Assembly: GCA_958421945.1 (NCBI GenBank)
Contig: CATZMZ010000001.1
Span: 124,001 to 188,000 of the forward strand
From: an uncultured Eubacteriales bacterium
GTDB taxonomy: Bacteria > Bacillota > Clostridia > Christensenellales > Borkfalkiaceae
DNA: 64,000 nt
Reading direction: 5' to 3'
A model generated the notes under the pieces. It saw only the letters and a program-made list of their open reading frames with translations. It was not told the origin of the DNA and did no database searches. The position numbers and the translations under genes were made by a program. Each line of letters opens with the position of its first letter. The stretch's first letter is position 1. Shown piece by piece: positions 53,812-61,813 of the stretch.

Positions 53812-54666
53812 ATGCAAAAGACGATTTTTCCCGCCGAATATTTTAACGCAAGGGATACTCTTTTATGCGGGCAGGTTTTCAGGTTCGTTCCGCACGAAAA
53901 GGGCTTTTTGTGTTATTCGACGGATAAAGCGTGTTACGTTTATACCGAAAACGGCGTTACCGCCGTGGAATGTGAAGAAAGCGACGCGGAATATTTTAAT
54001 TATTATTTCGACGCGGCAAGAGATTATTGCGGGATTGTCGCGCGGGCGGAGAGTTTCGGCGGAATACTCGCAACCGCCGCAAGGCTCGGAAAAGGCGTGC
54101 GCGTGCTTAACCAAAACCCAGAAGAGGCGTTGATTTCTTTCGTTATTTCGCAAAACAACAATATTCCGAGGATAAAGGGCATCATAGAACGGCTGTGCGA
54201 CGCGCTCGGCGAGGAAAAAACGTTCGGCGATATTAAATACCGCGCCTTTCCAACGGTTAAGGCACTGTCGGAACGTGACGAAGCGTTTTTTTACGGCGTG
54301 GGACTCGGTTATCGCGCGCCGTTTATAAAGCGGCTTGCGGACGAACTATATTCGGGCGCGCTCGACCTCGAAAGCTATAAAGAACTTTCCGCCGCGGAGC
54401 TTAAAAAAGCGTTAAAACGCATATACGGTGTGGGGCAAAAGGTTGCCGACTGCGCGATTTTGTTCGGATTTCATAAGTCCGATTGTTTTCCCGTGGACGT
54501 GTGGCTTGAAAAGGTTTACCGCGAAAATTTTAACGGAACGCTTACGGACAGGGAGAAAATTTCCGAATGGTTCGTGCAGAAATTCGGCGAAGACTCGGGT
54601 TTTTTTCAGCAGTATTTATTCTATTACAAAAGGTCGTTGGAGAGTGTTCGTACGAACGAGAACTGA
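53812..54666 (+). CDS. 8-oxoguanine DNA glycosylase, OGG1 type
   Basis: Removes oxidised guanine and nicks the strand. 284 residues: an N-terminal OGG_N-type beta domain (FRFVPHEKGFLCYS region, about 15-90), then the HhH-GPD domain with LKRIYGVGQKVADCAIL near 202-218, whose Lys is the Schiff-base residue, and DCFPVDVWLEK near 224-234, whose Asp assists catalysis. SFVISQNNNIPRI near 105-117 matches the DNA-wedge Asn region. Unrelated in function to the ribosomal genes before it; probably read from its own promoter or by read-through. Confidence 0.92.
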   Translation: MQKTIFPAEYFNARDTLLCGQVFRFVPHEKGFLCYSTDKACYVYTENGVTAVECEESDAEYFNYYFDAARDYCGIVARAESFGGILATAARLGKGVRVLNQNPEEALISFVISQNNNIPRIKGIIERLCDALGEEKTFGDIKYRAFPTVKALSERDEAFFYGVGLGYRAPFIKRLADELYSGALDLESYKELSAAELKKALKRIYGVGQKVADCAILFGFHKSDCFPVDVWLEKVYRENFNGTLTDREKISEWFVQKFGEDSGFFQQYLFYYKRSLESVRTNEN

Positions 54667-54724
54667 TTTTAGCCGCGTTATCTCGGCAATACGCTAAAAA
54701 CATTAAAAAAAACGGGCAAAATAA

Positions 54725-54753
54725 TTGTCAAAAGCTTAAAATTTTGCTATACT
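54725..54753 (+). promoter_or_regulatory. Promoter of the NifU-like/GGGtGRT pair
   Basis: TTGTCA (54725-54730), 17-bp spacer, TATACT (54748-54753). Confidence 0.65.
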
Positions 54754-54806
54754 TGTAATCGTTAAATATTGTTTAATCAAGAAAATTTTATGGAGGGCAT
54801 ATTTTT

Positions 54807-55508
54807 ATGCAGTATTCGGCAGAAGTTAAAGAAATGTGCTGTGTTGCGAAAGGGCCTCACCACGGTCCTGCGCCCATTCCCGAAGAAGGCAAATGGGTAG
54901 AAGCGAAAGAAATTAAAGATATCTCCGCTTATACGCACGGCGTCGGTTGGTGCGCACCGCAGCAGGGCGCGTGCAAGTTGTCGTTAAACGTTAAAAACGG
55001 CATTATCGAGGAGGCTCTCGTTGAAACCATCGGTTGCTCCGGTATGACCCACTCTGCGGCTATGGCGGCGGAAATTCTCCCCGGGAAAACCTTGTTGGAA
55101 GCGTTAAACACCGACCTCGTTTGCGACGCGATTAACACCGCCATGCGCGAGTTGTTTTTGCAAATCGTTTACGGGCGTTCGCAGTCGGCGTTCTCCGAGG
55201 ACGGCTTGGTTATCGGCGCGGGCATGGAGGATTTAGGCAAGGGCGCGCGTTCTATGGTCGGCACAATGTACGGCACGAAAGCGAAGGGCGTAAGATACCT
55301 CGAAATGACGGAGGGCTACTGCACGAGAATGGCTCTCGACGAAAACGACGAGGTTATCGGTTACGAATTCGTTTCGCTCGGCAAAATGACCGATTTCATT
55401 AAAAAAGGCGTTGAACCCAACGAAGCTTACGAAAAGTCCAAAGGCACTTACGGACGCTTTAAACCCGAAGACGGCGCGGTCAAATACATCGACCCGCGCA
55501 AAGAGTAA
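54807..55508 (+). CDS. NifU-like Fe-S scaffold-type protein
   Basis: 233 residues. The central part has the IscU/NifU-like pattern: LSLNVKNGIIEEALVETIGC near 53-72, GCSGMTHSAAMAAEILPGKT near 71-90, with Cys residues at CCVAKG near 10, WCAPQQGAC near 49-57, and IGCSG. It is longer than IscU and has its own N- and C-terminal parts. Always seen with a GGGtGRT protein gene, which follows after 14 bp. Probably binds a metal cluster; the client is unknown. Confidence 0.85.
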   Translation: MQYSAEVKEMCCVAKGPHHGPAPIPEEGKWVEAKEIKDISAYTHGVGWCAPQQGACKLSLNVKNGIIEEALVETIGCSGMTHSAAMAAEILPGKTLLEALNTDLVCDAINTAMRELFLQIVYGRSQSAFSEDGLVIGAGMEDLGKGARSMVGTMYGTKAKGVRYLEMTEGYCTRMALDENDEVIGYEFVSLGKMTDFIKKGVEPNEAYEKSKGTYGRFKPEDGAVKYIDPRKE

Positions 55509-55522
55509 GGAGGCAGATTGTT

Positions 55523-56536
55523 ATGGCTCAATTTGAAGGTTACGAAAGACGTGAAGCGAAAATTCTCGCCACGTTGAAAAATTACGGCATCGCGTCTATC
55601 GACGAGTGTCAGAAAATTTGCGAAGAAAAGGGTATTTCACCTTACAATATCGTTCAGGAAACTCAACCCATTTGCTTTGAAAACGCTAAATGGGCGTACA
55701 CGGTAGGCTCTGCCATCGCGATTAAGGCGGCGGAAAAAACGGGCGATAAGTCTGCGGCGACCGCGGCGGCTAATATCGGTATCGGCTTGCAGTCTTTCTG
55801 TATCCCCGGTTCGGTTGCGGAGAACAGACAGGTCGGTTTAGGTCACGGCAATCTCGGCAAAATGCTTTTGTCCGAGGAAACGGAATGTTTCTGCTTTTTA
55901 GCCGGTCACGAATCGTTCGCTGCGGCGGAGGGCGCGATAAAAATCGCTCTTAACGCCAACAAGGTCAGGATTAAACCTCTCCGCGTTATTCTGAACGGTC
56001 TTGGCAAGGACGCGGCTTATATTATTTCGAGAATTAACGGCTTTACCTACGTGGAGACGACGTTCGACCCGTATAAGGAAGAGGTAACCGTGGTCGAAGA
56101 AAAGGCTTTCTCCAAGGGCGCGAGGGCGAACGTAAAATGCTACGGCGCGGATAACGTTCCCGAGGGCGTGGCTATCATGAAGCTTGAAAATGTCGGCGTT
56201 TCCATTACCGGCAACTCCACTAATCCTACCAGATTCCAGCACCCCGTCGCAGGTACTTATAAAAAATGGTGCGTAGAAAACGGAAAGAAATATTTTTCCG
56301 TTGCGTCGGGCGGCGGCACGGGCAGAACTCTTCACCCCGACAATATGGCGGCAGGTCCTTCGTCCTACGGTATGACGGACACGATGGGCAGAATGCACTC
56401 GGATGCACAGTTCGCAGGCAGCTCATCCGTTCCCGCACACGTCGAAATGATGGGTTTAATCGGCGCGGGCAACAACCCGATGGTCGGTATGACGGTCGCT
56501 TGCGCGGTTGCGGTCAGCGAGGCTCTTAAAAAATAA
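55523..56536 (+). CDS. GGGtGRT protein (conserved, function unknown)
   Basis: 337 residues, cytoplasmic. Carries the naming motif GGGTGRTLHPDNMAAGP near 268-284. Other conserved-looking pieces: GIGLQSFCIPGSVAENRQVG near 89-108, FCFLAGHESFAAAEGAIKIA near 122-141, and GLIGAGNNPMVGMTVACAVA near 312-331. Gly-rich loops, His and Cys residues suggest a nucleotide- or cluster-binding enzyme. SD AAGGAGG. Two-gene operon with the NifU-like scaffold. I know of no assigned reaction for this family. Confidence 0.9.
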   Translation: MAQFEGYERREAKILATLKNYGIASIDECQKICEEKGISPYNIVQETQPICFENAKWAYTVGSAIAIKAAEKTGDKSAATAAANIGIGLQSFCIPGSVAENRQVGLGHGNLGKMLLSEETECFCFLAGHESFAAAEGAIKIALNANKVRIKPLRVILNGLGKDAAYIISRINGFTYVETTFDPYKEEVTVVEEKAFSKGARANVKCYGADNVPEGVAIMKLENVGVSITGNSTNPTRFQHPVAGTYKKWCVENGKKYFSVASGGGTGRTLHPDNMAAGPSSYGMTDTMGRMHSDAQFAGSSSVPAHVEMMGLIGAGNNPMVGMTVACAVAVSEALKK

Positions 56537-56643
56537 TCGATAAACGGGGCAGAACGGTAAATCGTTAAACAGGCTTAATCGGTTTTAAACGGTAAAACGG
56601 TTTTTATCCCTTTTTATTAAAATAACGCTTAAAAGTTAACGTG

Positions 56644-56668
56644 CGGGCGCGGCAATTTGCCGCGCCCG
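56644..56668. terminator. GC-rich palindrome between GGGtGRT and isomerase genes
   Basis: CGGGCGCGGC / GCCGCGCCCG with loop AATTT, followed by a stretch ending in TTTTTT. Likely a terminator 40 bp before the next start. Confidence 0.6.
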
Positions 56669-56710
56669 AAAGAGTATATTTTTTAAAGTCGAAAAAAGGA
56701 GATTTTTTTT

Positions 56711-57634
56711 ATGTTGATATCGACAGAAACGTCGTCGGGGAAAAATTACGGAAACTATTTCGAGAGAATCACGGCGATAAAAAACGCGGGTTTTGACGCG
56801 TTCGATTTGACTATTTTCCCGCATAAGGTTTTCAGCCTGCCTGAGGAGTTCTTTCTGCGCAAGAAAACGATAACGCAGATTATCGCGGAAACGCCGGAAG
56901 ACCCCGAAAGGGTTATGACGATTGAAAAAGCCAAGGAAATCCGCAAATTCGCGGATAAATTAGGGATTCCCTGCAATCAGACGCACGCGCCTTTTCCCAC
57001 GGCTTGGCCGAACGACACGGTTTATAACGAATTCATTACGGAATACCTTATAACGTCGATAGAAATAAGCGGAATTCTCGGCGCGAAAATTTGCGTGGTA
57101 CACCCGTGTAACGATTATTCGCCCGAGCAGAACGCCGAAATGTATAATTCGCTTGCGGACACCGCGAGAAAATGCGGCGTAAAAATCGCGCTTGAAAATA
57201 TGTGGAACTGGAATTACCAAACGGACGAAGCCGCGCCCGCGGCATGTTCGGACGAGGAAAATTTCGCGCGGCATTTGGAACTTCTGGATAAAGACGTTTT
57301 CGTCGCGTGCGTGGATTTGGGTCACGCGGAAATGCGCGGACTTAACACCAACGCCGTCAAAATGATAGAAAGGCTTGGCGACAGGGTACAGGCATTGCAT
57401 ATTCACGATAACGATTTGCATTACGACAATCACACGCTGCCGTTTTCTTCCAAAATCGACTTTATACCCATTATGAAAACCCTTGCAAAAATCGGTTATA
57501 CGGGGGACGTTACTTTTGAAACGGGCGATTTTTTAATGCAATTACCCAAAGAGCTTTACGAAAGCGGCTTGAAAATGCTCGTCGACACGGGCAGATTTTT
57601 CAGAGATATAATCGAGAATAAAACCGATTATTAA
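56711..57634 (+). CDS. Sugar phosphate isomerase/epimerase (xylose-isomerase-like TIM barrel)
   Basis: 307 residues. AP-endonuclease-2-type TIM barrel: FDLTIFPHKVF near 33-43, NQTHAPFPTAW near 94-104, ICVVHPCNDYS near 127-137, IALENMWNW near 160-168, CVDLGHAEMRG near 199-209, and LHIHDNDLHYDNH near 227-239. The His/Glu/Asp set is the usual divalent-metal site. Substrate unknown. SD AAGGAGA. Confidence 0.88.
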   Translation: MLISTETSSGKNYGNYFERITAIKNAGFDAFDLTIFPHKVFSLPEEFFLRKKTITQIIAETPEDPERVMTIEKAKEIRKFADKLGIPCNQTHAPFPTAWPNDTVYNEFITEYLITSIEISGILGAKICVVHPCNDYSPEQNAEMYNSLADTARKCGVKIALENMWNWNYQTDEAAPAACSDEENFARHLELLDKDVFVACVDLGHAEMRGLNTNAVKMIERLGDRVQALHIHDNDLHYDNHTLPFSSKIDFIPIMKTLAKIGYTGDVTFETGDFLMQLPKELYESGLKMLVDTGRFFRDIIENKTDY

Positions 57635-57654
57635 GCCTAATTAACAAAAATAAC

Positions 57655-57697
57655 CGCGCCCCGACCGGAAATTCCGGTCGGGGCGCGTGGCTTTTTA
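57655..57697. terminator. Terminator between convergent genes
   Basis: CGCGCCCCGACCGG / CCGGTCGGGGCGCG, 14 bp perfect with loop AAATT, then TGGCTTTTT. Confidence 0.8.
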
Positions 57698-57716
57698 CGG
57701 TTAAATTATTTCGAGA

Positions 57717-59414
57717 TTATTCGGCGCGTTCTTTATTAAGACAATCGCAGCGGTGCGTGCCGACGTAACCCGTGTCCTTACATTTGTCGCAGATATAGCG
57801 CGGCGATAAATCGTCTAAATTCAAGCCGAGCGTGCCGAGAAGAGAATTTGCCTTTTTAAGCAACGCCGCTTTCTCGTGTTCGAGCGTTTTAAGCGTTTCT
57901 TCGTTTCGTGAAAGCTCCGCAAAGGCGAGGTCGCGTTCTATGCCGGACAGGCGCTCGTAAACGGGCGGGAAGCCTTCCGTCGCCATGGCGGCGTCCACGT
58001 TTTTTTGCGCGCGCGAAGCGGCAAGACTGCGCCTTCTCGCGTATTCGCGGTTATATTCCTCCTGCGAAAGTCCGTTTTCCGCCGACGAGGGGGCGGACGC
58101 CTGCTTTTCGGCAAGGGTAAATATTCCCGCATTTTTCCACTTGGATAAAACGCCGTTCATATAAGCCGTGGGCGAGTTTTTGCCCGAAGCGAGCTTTGCG
58201 GCTTCCAAAATCATTTCGTCCGAAAAATTCCAGCTTTTCCACATCGCAAGGTTGTCCCTGTCCCACGGGGTGGGGCGGCGGTTGACGCCGCAGGTCATTA
58301 AAATCTTGCCGATAAATTCGTCGGTGTTTTTTAACAGTTCGAAATAATCGCTTACGGCGGAAACGTCTATAAAACCGCGCGTCCTTAAATAATCGACAAG
58401 CTCGTTCATATCGTGCAGGGTGTTTTTACCCGCTTTAAAGCAACGGTTTGCGATAATCAGCAACGCGGGTTCTTCGAATCCGAACGATAACCATTTGGAA
58501 ACGTATTCGTCGATTTCCGTTTCGGGAACTTCCACGTAAACGGATAAAGCGCGGTTGATTTTAAGCGTAAGCTCGTATAAATTTTGTTTTTGCGCGGCGT
58601 AATCGGCAATTTCTTCTTTGGAAAAGCGTTTGCCCGCGTACAATTCCATAATAAAAGAGTCCAGCTTTTGCATGCTGCCTTTTTTAAGGCGTTTCGCTGC
58701 GTAAACGACGCTTTCAGGCTCGAAAGACAGTTCTTCCGTCCATTTTTTATAATAATTATGATCCTCGGCGTCGGGTTTTTTGCGCGAGGAAAGAGCTTTA
58801 AGCACCTTTTCAAGCTCGGCGGTGTGCAAGCTGTAAGAGGCAAGCTCCTTTTCTATTTTATCTACGGTGGTAAGCCCGCGGTTGCCAAAATCTTTTGCAA
58901 CGGCGGAAATATAGCGATAGCCTATGTCCGCACCCTTAACGTCAACGCAATATTTAACAATCATCAGCATAGCTTCGGGCTTAACGTCGTACGTTTCCAT
59001 AATATTAAAATACTCTGTATACTCGCCCGTGGAAATCATACGTTCGGTAATCATCGTCTGTACCGCCTTCGTAAAATCGGTGTATTTTTCCGATTTATAC
59101 TTGCGCGGTTTAGAGTGATACGCATTTTTGACGGGCAGATAAGAAACGGTGAGCGGAGTTTCCGACAAAACGGAAACAATGCCGAATTCCTCCCAGAACT
59201 TAAAGGAATTAAGCACCTGTTCTTCCGAAACGGAAAGGGCGCGCGCTATTTCCGAAAGTTCCTTATCATGTTCGGGGTGAGAGCAAAGGTATAAGCCGTA
59301 AAGGTAAACCCTTACGGTGTCGCCCTGCGCGTAAGGCAGGTAAGCGGTGATAAATTCGTTTTCCACGCCCGTAAAGGCGGACGCGGAATATTCTTTTGCA
59401 AACGAGCAAGTCAT
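57717..59414 (-). CDS. DnaD-domain protein ending in a DnaI/DnaC-like zinc segment
   Basis: 565 residues. N-terminal winged-helix part (about 20-95: YLYGLYLCSHPEHDKELSEI), then repeated DnaD/DnaB-type helical blocks (YFNIMETYDVKPEAMLMIVK near 117, EYVSKWLSFGFEEPALLIIA, and MWKSWNFSDEMILEAAKLAS near 390-410). From about 455 the sequence looks like the N-terminal helicase-binding region of clostridial DnaC/DnaI loaders: YNREYARRRSL, a coiled-coil stretch, and the zinc pattern CDKCKDTGYVGTHRCDC near 543-559. It ends there, without the AAA+ domain. Probably takes part in replication restart and DnaB loading. Single gene. Confidence 0.82.
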   Translation of the reverse strand: MTCSFAKEYSASAFTGVENEFITAYLPYAQGDTVRVYLYGLYLCSHPEHDKELSEIARALSVSEEQVLNSFKFWEEFGIVSVLSETPLTVSYLPVKNAYHSKPRKYKSEKYTDFTKAVQTMITERMISTGEYTEYFNIMETYDVKPEAMLMIVKYCVDVKGADIGYRYISAVAKDFGNRGLTTVDKIEKELASYSLHTAELEKVLKALSSRKKPDAEDHNYYKKWTEELSFEPESVVYAAKRLKKGSMQKLDSFIMELYAGKRFSKEEIADYAAQKQNLYELTLKINRALSVYVEVPETEIDEYVSKWLSFGFEEPALLIIANRCFKAGKNTLHDMNELVDYLRTRGFIDVSAVSDYFELLKNTDEFIGKILMTCGVNRRPTPWDRDNLAMWKSWNFSDEMILEAAKLASGKNSPTAYMNGVLSKWKNAGIFTLAEKQASAPSSAENGLSQEEYNREYARRRSLAASRAQKNVDAAMATEGFPPVYERLSGIERDLAFAELSRNEETLKTLEHEKAALLKKANSLLGTLGLNLDDLSPRYICDKCKDTGYVGTHRCDCLNKERAE

Positions 59415-59464
59415 AAGGAACTCCTAAAGAAATGGCGATAGTTTGCGCCGCGCTTTAAAAACAG

Positions 59465-59493
59465 TTGCGCTCCGCGGCAAAATGCTGTATAAT
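59465..59493 (+). promoter_or_regulatory. Rightward promoter facing the leftward one
   Basis: TTGCGC (59465-59470), 17-bp spacer, TATAAT (59488-59493). Start near 59500, towards 59705. Confidence 0.55.
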
Positions 59494-59513
59494 ATATAAG
59501 ATAAAATAATCGA

Positions 59514-59600
59514 TAAGTCCGCAAAGCTTCGGCGGGGCGCATAAGCGCAACGCGGGGGAATACCCGAAAGCCGTGCCGTAATCTTGCGGAATTGAACTTA
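59514..59600. ncRNA. Foldable segment, possible structured RNA (strand and family unknown)
   Basis: TCCGCAA (59518-59524) pairs with TTGCGGA (59584-59590), flanked by TAAG/CTTA. Inside are CGGC/GCCG (59530-59533/59570-59573) and two hairpins GCGC-ATAA-GCGC (59537-59548) and CGGG..CCCG (59553-59566). This gives a closed multi-arm junction. It lies in the region transcribed from both facing promoters. I do not recognise it as a known riboswitch, 6S or SRP RNA. Confidence 0.4.
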
Positions 59601-59628
59601 TTATATAGCATTGCCGCGCAAAAATCAA
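59600..59628 (-). promoter_or_regulatory. Leftward promoter of the DnaD-domain gene
   Basis: Reverse strand: TTGATT (59628-59623), 17-bp spacer, TATAAT (59605-59600). Start near 59593, so the leader crosses the foldable segment. Confidence 0.55.
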
Positions 59629-59704
59629 CTAAAATAAAAAAAATGCGGCAAATCGCGATATTTTTTCGGAGGTAAGCCGAGCGCGCGACGCGCCCGAAAC
59701 TTTT

Positions 59705-61387
59705 ATGGCAGGCACTATTTTAACACCGACTGCGGTCTGGAAAGACTTTGCAATAAACGGCGATTTGACTTTTGAAATAGTCGGAGAAGAAAAGAAAGGC
59801 GAAATTCAGTTTACCCGCTTATACCTGAACGGCAGAACCGTTGAGGATGGCACGGTAAAGATTTACGGCGTTCTCGCGCGGAACTTAAACGTTATTTCCG
59901 CTCCCGCAGTGTTATCCGTGCTGGATTTTAAAAACGGCGCTGACGCTTGTTTTGCGGAACGGCTTGCAAAAGAAGGCTATGCGTCTTTTACGGTGGACGT
60001 CGCGGGGGAATATCCCGGCAGGGAATCGCATACTATTTATCCGAATTCTTTAAGTTATGCAAATTATAACCCCGAAAACCTTAACAAAGCGGCTATCGAG
60101 GGTGAGGTTTGCAACACTTTTTGGTACGAATGGGGGTGCGTCGTTAAATATGCGCTCGCGTTTTTAAGGGGGCAGAGATTCGTTTCTTCCGTCGGCACGT
60201 TCGGCATTAACGCCGCCGCAGCTCCGTTGTGGTACGCGGTCGCTACCGAAAAAAATCTTGCGTGCGCGGTGTTCGTCGGCAACGCCGGCTGGAACGGTTA
60301 CCGCGGCAGCTTTAAGTTTGAAAATTCCGAAGAACCCGAGCCGGACGACGACAGATTTAAATTTCTCGCCGCCGCCGACCCGCAGGCTTACGCGAGGCAC
60401 GTTGCTTGTCCCGTTTATATCCTTTCGCCAACGAACAGCGATATTTACGACGTGGACAGGGCTTGCGACACCGCCGCGCGCATTAACGAGAATTATTACG
60501 CTGCTACCGATTATTCGCAAGGCTCGCGCGAAACGGTGGATTACGGCTGCTTTACGAGCGCGCTCGTGTTTATGAAAAATTATCTTTACGGCGGAAAAAA
60601 GCCGCTACCCGCTGCCGTTTCGCTTAAAGCGGAAATTGTCGACGGCGAAATATCGGTCGAGGTAGCTCCCGAAACGAGGGGACTTAAAAAGCTTGCGCTT
60701 TACGTGGCGGAAGGGGCTATTAAGCCGCAATACCGTTGCTGGAAATCCGTCGAACCGAAAGCTTCCGTCGACGGGAAATACGTTTATTCTTATCAGCCGT
60801 ATGCGGAATCGGGCATGGCGTCCTTTTACGCGGAGGCGATTTACGCGGACGGATTCAGGCGGACTTCGCCGGTGGTTTACAAATTTTTCGCGCCGAACGA
60901 GGTTAAGTCCTCGCAAAAATTCAGAATACTTTATTCTTCGCGGATAACGGACTGCGAAACGGCGTTTTACCCCGCGGAAGAAAATCTTTTGCCCCCGTTC
61001 GGCACGGAAACGGAAAAAATCGCGGGAGTGGAGCTTAAAAAGGGTCCTATGGATATGCACGGCATAAGCTGTGCGCGCGGGATTCTGACGTTTAAGGTGA
61101 ACGGCGAAAAATACCGACCGATGGACGGCATGCTGTTGATGCTTGACGTTTACGGAAAAACGGCGTGCGATTTAACCGTTAAAATGATTGCCGATTATTT
61201 CGGCAAAAAAACCGAATATTGCTGTACGTTTACGCTCGTCGGCGGCGATATATGGCAAAACGTTAAAATAGAGCAGAACAGATTTAAAACTTTCGAGGGA
61301 ATGATTTTGAAAACTTACGAGAAAATCGAGGCGATAGAGTTTTCTTCGGATAAGGAATGTGTTATCAACAACGTTTTGTGGGTATAA
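59705..61387 (+). CDS. Large alpha/beta-hydrolase-like protein without visible nucleophile
   Basis: 560 residues, cytosolic, not recognised at family level. Residues about 55-300 look like an alpha/beta hydrolase of the acetyl-xylan-esterase/peptidase type: GADACFAERLAKEGYASFTV, a strand-turn SSVGTFGINAAAAPLW at the usual nucleophile elbow, and VYILSPTNSDIYDV where the acid residue normally follows. The elbow has Asn instead of Ser in the G-x-S-x-G position, so hydrolase activity is doubtful. The C-terminal half (about 310-560) is beta-rich, like a carbohydrate-binding module. The GGAGG lies 32 bases upstream of ATG 59705 with a GCGCG/CGCGC hairpin between, an unusual start region. Confidence 0.68.
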   Translation: MAGTILTPTAVWKDFAINGDLTFEIVGEEKKGEIQFTRLYLNGRTVEDGTVKIYGVLARNLNVISAPAVLSVLDFKNGADACFAERLAKEGYASFTVDVAGEYPGRESHTIYPNSLSYANYNPENLNKAAIEGEVCNTFWYEWGCVVKYALAFLRGQRFVSSVGTFGINAAAAPLWYAVATEKNLACAVFVGNAGWNGYRGSFKFENSEEPEPDDDRFKFLAAADPQAYARHVACPVYILSPTNSDIYDVDRACDTAARINENYYAATDYSQGSRETVDYGCFTSALVFMKNYLYGGKKPLPAAVSLKAEIVDGEISVEVAPETRGLKKLALYVAEGAIKPQYRCWKSVEPKASVDGKYVYSYQPYAESGMASFYAEAIYADGFRRTSPVVYKFFAPNEVKSSQKFRILYSSRITDCETAFYPAEENLLPPFGTETEKIAGVELKKGPMDMHGISCARGILTFKVNGEKYRPMDGMLLMLDVYGKTACDLTVKMIADYFGKKTEYCCTFTLVGGDIWQNVKIEQNRFKTFEGMILKTYEKIEAIEFSSDKECVINNVLWV

Positions 61388-61435
61388 TACGCTTGTTGCC
61401 GAATTAGTAAGCGCCGGGCTTTTATTTGTAAAAAA

Positions 61436-61467
61436 GCCGCCGCGCGGGGTATTTCCCGCGCGGCGGC
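61436..61467 (-). terminator. GC-rich palindrome with T-run on the reverse strand
   Basis: GCCGCCGCGCGGG / CCCGCGCGGCGGC, 13 bp. The T-run is on the reverse side (TTTTTTACAAAT), although no leftward gene ends nearby; a GGCTTTT/AAAAAGCC hairpin just before it may act for the forward gene. Confidence 0.5.
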
Positions 61468-61624
61468 GTGTGCGAGTTATACGGGTAATATTTAAGTTGT
61501 GACGGCAATTCGGATTGCGTGATATTCGGACAATTCAAATTCCGTGTGTGATGCGGGCAATTTATTTTACGCGAATAATTTAAGTTATAAACTCTATTTA
61601 AAAATTTTTTTTGGGGGAACGGTT

Positions 61625-61813
61625 ATGCTTTACCGCGTCGGCGGGAAAATCAAATCCAAAAAACCGCACGCCTGCGGAGGTAACGACTGGACGGTCGTCA
61701 GAACGGGCGCGGACGTTAAGCTTAAATGCGACAAATGCGGCAGAATGATTTTTTTATCGCACGAAGCCGTTGCCAAAATGGCGGCGTCCTATCGGGCAGG
61801 AGACGAACAATGA
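61625..61813 (+). CDS. DUF951-family small zinc-binding protein
   Basis: 62 residues from ATG 61625 after GGGGGA; longer upstream reading is not supported. YRVGGKIKSKKPHACGGNDW and KLKCDKCGRMIFLSHE are the standard DUF951 pattern with Cys residues for zinc. Function unknown. Its stop overlaps the lepB start (ATGA). Confidence 0.9.
   Translation: MLYRVGGKIKSKKPHACGGNDWTVVRTGADVKLKCDKCGRMIFLSHEAVAKMAASYRAGDEQ

Noticed and set aside
59411..59611. 66-codon leftward frame upstream of the DnaD-domain gene
   Set aside because: Spans the leader, the foldable segment and the -10 box; no SD and arginine-rich nonsense composition.
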